NCBI GenBank assembly: GCA_027490155.1 | Contig: JAIXYP010000052.1 | Coordinates: forward strand, 1-64,000 | From: Cytophagaceae bacterium | Lineage (GTDB): Bacteria > Bacteroidota > Bacteroidia > Cytophagales > Flexibacteraceae | Direction: 5' to 3' | DNA length: 64,000 nt | Shown: positions 58,082 through 64,000 of the stretch, one piece after another | Layout: each line of letters opens with the position of its first letter | Position numbering within the stretch: position 1 is the first letter of the stretch | The notes under the pieces: model-generated | Databases searched by the model: none | The model's input: only the letters and a program-made list of their open reading frames with translations | What the model was told of the DNA's origin: nothing | Made by a program: the position numbers and the translations under genes

Positions 58082-58810
58082 AGTGGTAGGGGCGCCTTGT
58101 TAGGGCAGGTACTTTTGTTGGGTGGAGTAGTGATAGCCCTTGATCTGGGTTCAGCACTCGTTTAGAGTCGAGGTAGTAGAGAAGGCTTAACCACATGGTT
58201 TGGGCCGATTATTTGGGCTGTCTTGTGCCTAACGGGTTTAGCCAATAAACTAGAACTTATTTGGCGAATGCTGCCCAGGATTTTGAGGCCAAACAGCAGA
58301 TATGGGCCTTAATTTATACGCAGTGTCAATCAGTGGAGGGTATTGACAGTGGCAGAAAACCATGGTGTCGAGGTAGCATGCTTGGGCCCGAATTGGTAGT
58401 AGTAGTAGAGTTATGGTGATTGGTAACCAAAAGGTAACCTACAGATGTTGCCCTAATGTAGGATTTGCCAACTTACTTTGGCTTTCCGGACCCGGATCAG
58501 GTAGGCCGACTTGGCAGATGGTTTTGGATGAAATAGGTGGGCAATAGCCATACCAATGCACAATTTGGAGTGTTGGTCTGGCGTTAGGCTGACATAATGG
58601 CCTGAAAGGGCCAAACAGTACGTCGTCAAATGTCAATCTTTCGGAGGTACTTGCTGCCTATATCAGCAGCAAAGGCCAATAGAAGTTTGGGTGCTTGCCG
58701 AAAAACCTATATTATTGCAGCCGCTCTGGAAGGAGCGCAACCAAAAAGTTTTCCATTACCTCGGTTCAACCTTAGTACCCCCCATTTTACCAAACCCAGT
58801 AAAAACTGTA
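58082..58810. other. Large intergenic region before exbB
   Basis: 729 bases, the longest gap in the window. It has a TACTTTTG at 58110-58117 (plus strand), a direct repeat GGTAACC (58422-58428 and 58433-58439), a CCTACA/TGTAGG hairpin (58438-58462), and TATTATTG near 58709 as a possible exbB -7 box. No convincing gene; a frame at 58630-58947 overlaps exbB out of frame. Confidence 0.4.
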
Positions 58811-59635
58811 ATGAAAAAGCAGGAGTCATCATCTCTAGATTCAGTAAAGCAGTTCTTGGCCGGTGCGATCATCGTCTTCATCCTGATCGTAGCCATCGCC
58901 ATCTACAACTTTGTGCTCGGCGCACCCGAAAACTTCCAAGGAGGTGATCCGGTCAACGGACATCCTATCACCGAAGGTGCTGGCAAATGGCTAGGTACCA
59001 TCTATAAAGGTGGTTTCATCGTGCCGATCCTGATGAGCTTCTTCTTGATGGTTTTTACCTTCAGCATCGAGCGTTTCATCACCATCTCTATGGCGACAGG
59101 CTCAGGCTCTGTAGACGTTTTCTTACGTAAAGTCAAAGGTGCTTTGGCTGGTAATAACATTGGTGGTGCCATCCAGGAGTGTGACAAACAAAAAGGTTCT
59201 GTCGGCAACGTCGTGAAGGCTATTTTGGAGAAATACCAAGAGATGCTTAGCAACAAAGAGCTGGACAAAGAGCAAAAGGTCGCTGCTATCCAGAAAGAGT
59301 CAGAAGAGGCTATCTCGCTTGAGCTACCGATGCTTGAGAAAAACCTGACCATCATTGCTACTTTGGCCTCTGTCGCTACACTGACAGGTCTGCTAGGTAC
59401 TGTAATTGGTATGATCAAGGCGTTCTCGGCCCTTGCAACCGCTGGTGCGCCAGATGCAGCAGCCCTATCGAACGGTATCTCCGAGGCTTTGATCAACACA
59501 GCCCTTGGTATCGGTACATCTGCCCTCGCGATCATTGCTTACAACTACTTCACGAGCAAGATCGACACCCTGACTTATAGCATTGACGAGGCTGGATTCA
59601 GCATCATCCAGAGCTTTAACACGGCTACCAAATAA
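58811..59635 (+). CDS. exbB: MotA/TolQ/ExbB proton channel family protein
   Basis: ExbB is the pentameric channel subunit that, with ExbD, uses proton flow to energise TonB. The product is 274 aa from the ATG at 58811; the open frame upstream lacks family sequence. First TM helix ~16-38 (AIIVFILIVAIAIYNFVLG), the second ~75-95, then the cytoplasmic domain and the conserved pair of helices (LTIIATLASVATLTGLLGTVIGMI, GISEALINTALGIGTSALAII). First gene of exbB-exbD-exbD-tonB. Confidence 0.93.
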   Translation: MKKQESSSLDSVKQFLAGAIIVFILIVAIAIYNFVLGAPENFQGGDPVNGHPITEGAGKWLGTIYKGGFIVPILMSFFLMVFTFSIERFITISMATGSGSVDVFLRKVKGALAGNNIGGAIQECDKQKGSVGNVVKAILEKYQEMLSNKELDKEQKVAAIQKESEEAISLELPMLEKNLTIIATLASVATLTGLLGTVIGMIKAFSALATAGAPDAAALSNGISEALINTALGIGTSALAIIAYNYFTSKIDTLTYSIDEAGFSIIQSFNTATK

Positions 59636-59828
59636 TACATAGGGTTTCCTCCCTGTGTTCCCTATCTGGTGCCGCGGCATCCTTGGGGTTTTGTCACTGA
59701 CTTAGCCTGGCCAAAATAGGTCAGTGCTAGATGTACAAGACTCACAACTATATTATCTAAGGCTAGGAGGCGTTTACTTATCATAAAGGAGACGCCCCAA
59801 GCCAAGGAGCTAAACAAGAGGACCACCA

Positions 59829-60455
59829 ATGCCTAAAGTCAAAATAGCCCGTAAGTCAATTTCGCTTGACATGACAGCGATGTGCGACATGGCTTTCTTG
59901 CTGCTTACGTTCTTCATGCTGACCACTAAGTTCAAGCCTGATGAACCCGTATCAGTAGATATGCCTAAGTCCATATCTGAGACCAAATTGCCCGACATCG
60001 ACGTGATGATGATCACTGTTGACAAAGAGGGTAAGGTGTTCTTTGGTATCGATGCACAGCCAAAGCGCGAGGAGATGCTCAATAGCATCCTCGGTAAGTA
60101 CAAGATTGGTCTGACCGAAGGCCAGATCAAGGAGTTTAGCCTCTTGACCACCTTTGGTTGCCCAGTTTCTTTTCTGCCTCAGTATCTTAAGATGGAGGAT
60201 GGTGAACGCCGCTCTTACATGGACAAGCACCCTGAGCTGAAAGGTATTCCGTTTGACAGCACCAATAACGAGTTGCGTGATTGGATCGCATATGCACGGT
60301 ATGCCAATACCAAACTCCGGATCGCCGTCAAAGCAGATGCTGAGACACCGCTTAAGGCTGTTAGCCAAGTGGTGGATATTTTGCAAGATCAGAACATCAA
60401 CAAACTTAACTTCGTGACCAACCTGCGCGAAAAGCCAAAGGTCAAGCTGGACTAA
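59829..60455 (+). CDS. exbD: ExbD/TolR family protein, first copy
   Basis: The product is 208 aa. N-terminal cytoplasmic tail, one TM helix (MAFLLLTFFMLTTKF) with the proton-carrying Asp in MCDMAFLL, then a periplasmic domain longer than usual (~170 residues, with an insertion near 85-150). It differs clearly from the second copy, so the complex may contain an ExbD heteromer. It begins 193 bases after exbB. Confidence 0.92.
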   Translation: MPKVKIARKSISLDMTAMCDMAFLLLTFFMLTTKFKPDEPVSVDMPKSISETKLPDIDVMMITVDKEGKVFFGIDAQPKREEMLNSILGKYKIGLTEGQIKEFSLLTTFGCPVSFLPQYLKMEDGERRSYMDKHPELKGIPFDSTNNELRDWIAYARYANTKLRIAVKADAETPLKAVSQVVDILQDQNINKLNFVTNLREKPKVKLD

Positions 60456-60560
60456 GTTCTGTCAACCAATATATTTAGGTGTGGGCTTGTTAGTCAGCAC
60501 CGCGCTTAACTAAACACATCATCAACCCCAAAACTGCGCTGCCTCGGCAGCGACCCCACT

Positions 60561-61112
60561 ATGGCAGAAGTAGATACCGGGGGGGGAGGGAAAGGCAAAC
60601 ATAAAAAGAAAGGCGGCAAGAAAGTATCTACCAAAATAGATATGACACCGATGGTGGACTTGGCCTTTTTGCTCATTACCTTCTTCATGCTCACCACCAC
60701 GTTTAACAAACCGCAAACGATGGAGGTGAACTACCCAGATAAAACCGTAAAAGATACGCCGCAGGAGATCGCCAAAAGCCGTACTGCTGTGTTGATGCCA
60801 GACGAAAATGACCGCATTTTCTTCTTCTTTGGGGAGAAAAATGAGGACGTCCAGGAAACCAACTACAGCAAAGATGGTCTGCGTGCGATGCTGATTAGGC
60901 GTCGTAAAGAGGTCAAGGCTAGATTAGGCAAGGACCCTATCTGGATCATTAAGGCTACTGACAAAGCCAAGTACAAAAACTTGGTGGACATCATTGACGA
61001 GTTTTATATCACCCAGAATACCACCTTCGCGATCGTCAAGATCACACCCGAAGACCAAGCCTTGGTGACCAAAGTTAAAACGATGGCTGCACCTACTGCA
61101 GCAGCGCAATAG
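60561..61112 (+). CDS. exbD: ExbD/TolR family protein, second copy
   Basis: The product is 183 aa. The Gly/Lys-rich N-terminus (GGGGKGKHKKKGGKK) precedes the TM helix with the essential Asp in DMTPMVDLAFLLITFFML; the periplasmic part follows and ends in an Ala-rich tail. Paired exbD genes are typical of Bacteroidota TonB loci. tonB begins 87 bases downstream. Confidence 0.93.
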   Translation: MAEVDTGGGGKGKHKKKGGKKVSTKIDMTPMVDLAFLLITFFMLTTTFNKPQTMEVNYPDKTVKDTPQEIAKSRTAVLMPDENDRIFFFFGEKNEDVQETNYSKDGLRAMLIRRRKEVKARLGKDPIWIIKATDKAKYKNLVDIIDEFYITQNTTFAIVKITPEDQALVTKVKTMAAPTAAAQ

Positions 61113-61199
61113 GTCAGGCCAATCGACCCAAAATCGAGGTAGAAGTAATGCTGCCCCACTATCATCAACCCTAATAATCTAACCAACAACCGTAAAACG

Positions 61200-62027
61200 A
61201 TGGACTACTCAAATGCGAGTCTGATGTCTGACGACATAGTCTTTGAGGAGCGGAACAAAACCTACGGGGCCTTTGTCCTGCGGCGTGTCTATAAGGATAC
61301 CATCCTGAAGGCATACGTGATTGCGGGCCTCATCTTTTTCTCGTTTGTCTTTGGGCCAGTGATTGCCGAAAGGTTCAAGCCGGAAGAAGTTGAAGAAGAG
61401 GAAGTGGAAGTGAAAATCGACCCTAAGTTGATCACCCCTCCGCCGATCGACCCTAAGGTACCGCCACCACCACCAGTAACTTATTCGGCACCACCGCCAC
61501 CACCAGTGAGTACGATCAAATTCGTACCACCAGTGATGGTCGACGACGACAAGGTTAAGGAAGAAGATCCGCCGAAGCAGGAAGAATTGGTTAAGGCAGT
61601 AGCTGGTACCGAGACTGTCCAAGGTGACCCTAATGCCGACCCGAACCAAGTGATCGTCGAGGGTCCATCAGGTAATGGTACAGGCATTGCCCCACCACCA
61701 GCCGAGGAAGAAATTTTCTTGGTTGTAGAGCAGCAACCTACCTTCCCGGGTGGAGACGGCGAGATGATCAGCTTCGTAAAGAAGAACATCAAGTACCCGT
61801 ACACTGCCCAAAAGGCTGAAGTTCAGGGTACGGTCTATGTTGAGTTCGTCGTGAACTCTGATGGCCACCTGAGCGACCACAAAATCTTGAAAGGCCATGG
61901 TTTTGGCTTGGACGAAGAGGCGATGCGTGTCGTCAAAATGTTCCCGGATTGGACCCCAGGCAAAAACAATGGCAAAGCGGTTAAGGTCCGTGTTTCTGTG
62001 CCAATCAAGTTCCGTTTGGCAAGCTAA
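61200..62027 (+). CDS. tonB: Energy transducer TonB
   Basis: TonB spans the periplasm and transmits energy to TonB-dependent outer-membrane transporters such as SusC. The product is 275 aa. The Bacteroidota-type N-terminus (DIVFEERNKTYGAFVLRRVY) precedes one TM helix (AYVIAGLIFFSFVFGPVI), an acidic stretch (VEEEEVEVK), a Pro-rich spacer (~78-110) and the C-terminal TonB domain (YPYTAQKAEVQGTVYVEFVV to VSVPIKF). Last gene of the cluster; a terminator follows. Confidence 0.95.
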   Translation: MDYSNASLMSDDIVFEERNKTYGAFVLRRVYKDTILKAYVIAGLIFFSFVFGPVIAERFKPEEVEEEEVEVKIDPKLITPPPIDPKVPPPPPVTYSAPPPPPVSTIKFVPPVMVDDDKVKEEDPPKQEELVKAVAGTETVQGDPNADPNQVIVEGPSGNGTGIAPPPAEEEIFLVVEQQPTFPGGDGEMISFVKKNIKYPYTAQKAEVQGTVYVEFVVNSDGHLSDHKILKGHGFGLDEEAMRVVKMFPDWTPGKNNGKAVKVRVSVPIKFRLAS

Positions 62028-62055
62028 GCCAATCCACTTGTTAACGTTATTTGAG

Positions 62056-62089
62056 ATCCCTCAGGCTGTTTAGCTTGAGGGATTTTTTT
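62056..62089 (+). terminator. Intrinsic terminator of the exb-ton operon
   Basis: ATCCCTCA (62056-62063) pairs with TGAGGGAT (62076-62083), followed by T7. Confidence 0.9.
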
Positions 62090-62219
62090 ATGGCCAATCC
62101 ATGAATTTTATGTTTGAGTAAGAATACCTATTTTTTAAGTACATATACTCATTGACAAACCCGCTAACTATAAGGTAATTGCAAAGCGCTTTAACATATA
62201 AGAATATCCCATCCTCAAT

Positions 62220-62789
62220 ATGACCAGATTCAGTGTTGGCATCCACATTATATGCCTAGTGGACACGCCGTTGTCGTGTGTGGTCATCAAAAGTGGCTAT
62301 CTCATCAAGGAACATCCTCACGACACCGAGGAGTTGATGCTGATGCTGAAAACCTATGAACCAGATGTTATTCTTGTGACGTACTCATACGGCAAGGATA
62401 GTCTGGCTGCCATTACCGCTTTGCTTAGCGATATAAATGACCTACAGTCTTCCGTTGAGTTAGTGCTTAACCCTGTGCATGCTATACATGCAGGCGATAA
62501 TGCCAACATCAATGCTCGTCTAATTCAGCTAATACGAAACAGCAGTTATTTCGAAGAGGATTTTACGGTAGCTAGTGTGCTTAACAACGCTACCCAAGTA
62601 CTTAGTCATGATGTGTTGGCTAACCTTGTTACCATAGCAGAACATGCAAATGTGATGATAGCCAATAGCAGCGCTGAGACAGAGCAATGCGAGATGTTTG
62701 TAGCTCGTTTGCAACTGGTGCAGAGCAAAATCCATGATATTGTATCAGAGTTAGAAGCCTTAAACCTGAACAAAGAGTTTGCGCGATGA
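62220..62789 (+). CDS. Possible histidine-phosphotransfer (DHp-like) signalling protein
   Basis: The product is 189 aa. Residues ~1-90 have alternating strands and helices (EPDVILVTYSYGKDSLAAIT) and could be a degenerate receiver-like domain without the phosphorylation Asp. Residues ~118-185 look like a two-helix dimerisation/phosphotransfer domain: ATQVLSHDVLANLVTIAEHA with His130 resembles the H-box of histidine kinases, followed by a second long helix (FVARLQLVQSKIHDIVSELE). There is no ATPase domain. The stop overlaps the start of the response-regulator gene by 4 bases (ATGA), so the two are coupled. The role is an inference from H-box resemblance and context. Confidence 0.5.
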   Translation: MTRFSVGIHIICLVDTPLSCVVIKSGYLIKEHPHDTEELMLMLKTYEPDVILVTYSYGKDSLAAITALLSDINDLQSSVELVLNPVHAIHAGDNANINARLIQLIRNSSYFEEDFTVASVLNNATQVLSHDVLANLVTIAEHANVMIANSSAETEQCEMFVARLQLVQSKIHDIVSELEALNLNKEFAR

Positions 62790-63181
62790 AGAAGATCTTA
62801 ATGGTTGAAGATGAGCCCATCTTACACATTGTTTATCGGCAATTACTTAATAACGAACTGAGTCTTCATGATGTTGAAGTTCTTTCGGCCTATGACTTTG
62901 ATGAAGCTGTCACTACTTTAACTCAAGACGAGGAGAAAGAGCAGACCAGCCTCTGTGTCATCCTTGATCTTGACCTAGGTGATGGGCACAACGGTTGGGA
63001 AATCCTGGATGGCTCGTATCTTGCAGGGTACAAGCGTGTTTTGGTCTTCATCTGTAGTTCGTCCGGCAGTCTATCGGACCAGGAAAAGGCCCTAGAATAT
63101 CCGCAAGTCATTGGCTACTTCCAAAAACCCATCCAGCAACACTTTGCCAGAATCATTGCTAGTAAATTCGTCGCAAGCTGA
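62786..63181 (+). CDS. Single-domain response regulator
   Basis: The product is 131 aa: one receiver domain and no output domain. Acidic pocket VEDEP (Glu8, Asp9), probable phosphoacceptor Asp61 in VILDLDLGDG, the Ser/Thr switch in FICSSSGS (Ser91-93) and Lys114 in FQKPI. It overlaps the upstream gene by 4 bases, and a PAS protein begins 13 bases downstream. Like CheY or Spo0F it probably passes phosphate on rather than binding DNA. The stop is TGA. Confidence 0.88.
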   Translation: MKKILMVEDEPILHIVYRQLLNNELSLHDVEVLSAYDFDEAVTTLTQDEEKEQTSLCVILDLDLGDGHNGWEILDGSYLAGYKRVLVFICSSSGSLSDQEKALEYPQVIGYFQKPIQQHFARIIASKFVAS

Positions 63182-63194
63182 GCTTATAGCTCTT

Positions 63195-64000
63195 ATGAGG
63201 GCCGGTAGCCCCCTAGTCGAAGCCATGATCAATATGATCCCGGCTGATATCGTCATTTTTTCTGTTGACCACCGCTACAGATATGTAAACAAGAATGCCA
63301 TTGTCAATGAGGAGCGTCGTCGCTGGCTCATTGGCAAGGATGATTATGATTATTGTAGATTTGCCAATAAGCCTACAAGCATAGCTGATGGCAGGAGATA
63401 TTATTTTAATAAGTGTATTAGTGAGGGTGTTAACATACAGTTTGAGGAAACAATCAATACAAATAATGGGAAGGAATATCGCATCAGAGCCATGAATCCG
63501 ATCTTTGATGATAATGGAGAACTTGCGTTTGTGATGGGCTATGGTTTCAATGACAACAGACGTGGTCAGATGGAAACTATGTTAAATGAGCTAAAGAGTG
63601 CCCTTGACTCTGCCGCTGATGGTATCGCCGTGCTAGATACTGAGGGCAATTATACCTATATGAATTCGTCGCATGCCAACATATTTGGCTATGAGCACCC
63701 TGATGAGCTAATAGGTAAAGGATGGCAAACCATTTATGATGAAGACGAAAAAGATGTAATTGAAACGCACTACATGCCAGTTCTTTTTCAGGAAGGTAGT
63801 TGGCATGGGGAAACTAGGGGGCAACATAAAAACGGTTCTAATGTCTTTCAGGATATTACGTTAACCGTATTGCAGGATGGTGGGCTTATTTGTATAACAC
63901 GTGACCAAACCGAAATCCGGAAAATGCTATATGAAACACGTAAACTGGCTGTTATTGCAGAAAAGACCAAAAGTATGGTCATGATCTGTAATAATTCTGG
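63195..64000 (+). CDS. PAS domain sensor protein, probably a histidine kinase (3' end missing)
   Basis: From the ATG at 63195 the frame stays open to the window end (268 codons). A first PAS domain (~10-125: DIVIFSVDHRYRYVNKNAI, then YRIRAMNPIFDDNGELAFVM) is followed by a second (~135-250: ALDSAADGIAVLDTEGNYTY, HANIFGYEHPDELIGKGW, and LICITRDQTEI), and a third seems to begin at SMVMICNNSG. Such stacks normally precede a histidine kinase core, which would lie beyond the window. It follows the response regulator by 13 bases, so the three genes form one operon. Kinase activity is inferred. Confidence 0.75.
   Translation, partial: MRAGSPLVEAMINMIPADIVIFSVDHRYRYVNKNAIVNEERRRWLIGKDDYDYCRFANKPTSIADGRRYYFNKCISEGVNIQFEETINTNNGKEYRIRAMNPIFDDNGELAFVMGYGFNDNRRGQMETMLNELKSALDSAADGIAVLDTEGNYTYMNSSHANIFGYEHPDELIGKGWQTIYDEDEKDVIETHYMPVLFQEGSWHGETRGQHKNGSNVFQDITLTVLQDGGLICITRDQTEIRKMLYETRKLAVIAEKTKSMVMICNNS

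Noticed and set aside
58630-58947. 105-codon frame upstream of exbB
   Set aside because: Overlaps exbB out of frame and has no domain.

Overview
The window looks like a chromosomal segment of a Bacteroidota bacterium of medium GC. The evidence is direct. Several exported proteins end in type IX secretion (T9SS) C-terminal sorting domains. PorE-like and PorG-like T9SS/outer-membrane proteins, a lipoprotein-type TamL and a Bacteroidota-style exbB-exbD-exbD-tonB cluster are present. Many genes carry a TAnnTTTG box upstream, which is the -7 element of the Bacteroidota primary sigma factor. Shine-Dalgarno sequences are mostly absent and TTG/GTG starts are fairly common. I cannot place it below phylum from the sequence alone.

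Layout. 1-4758: three consecutive exported proteins, two of them with T9SS sorting domains; the first is cut by the window edge. 4829-11268: recO, an exported thioredoxin-fold protein, rdgB, two paralogous membrane cytochromes c, and a crotonase resembling methylglutaconyl-CoA hydratase. 11385-13784: a T9SS-sorted DUF5122 beta-propeller gene broken by two in-frame TGA codons. 14045-22786: a DUF983 protein, a lipoprotein hydrolase, a stand-alone rpoB, mltG, a polysaccharide deacetylase, a hyperacidic small protein and ridA. 23359-34741: ettA, an FkbM methyltransferase, dprA, alkaline phosphatase, cvpA, a glutamine amidotransferase, then the conserved run alpha/beta hydrolase - CBS protein - nadK - PorG-like barrel. 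35093-48671: an Smr/DUF2027 protein, gmd and fcl (GDP-L-fucose synthesis), ribF, an orphan efflux membrane-fusion protein, two small conserved proteins, a PorE-like lipoprotein, an M48 protease, holA and a second GMD-like dehydratase. 49044-58081: tamL, a small ScoMcrA-head-like protein beside tRNA-Asn, two small lipoproteins (one a Rieske-like protein without histidine ligands), a TPR histidine kinase and an MsbA-type ABC exporter. 58811-62027: the TonB energising complex. 62220-64000: the start of a signalling operon with a possible histidine-phosphotransfer protein, a single-domain response regulator and a PAS sensor protein cut by the window end.

Common themes. Much of the window serves the cell envelope: surface protein export (sorting-domain cargo, PorE- and PorG-like parts), outer-membrane assembly (TamL), energised uptake (ExbB/ExbD/TonB), peptidoglycan and polysaccharide work (MltG, deacetylase, Gmd/Fcl), and lipid or drug export. 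Core information genes (rpoB, holA, recO, dprA, ettA) lie between them as short units separated by clear hairpin terminators.

The observations I rate highest are the propeller gene with TGA at a conserved tryptophan position, the rpoB gene with its own terminator and no rpoC beside it, the 53% Asp/Glu small protein, and the possible phosphorelay at the right edge. I did not find a CRISPR array, insertion sequence, prophage or defence island.
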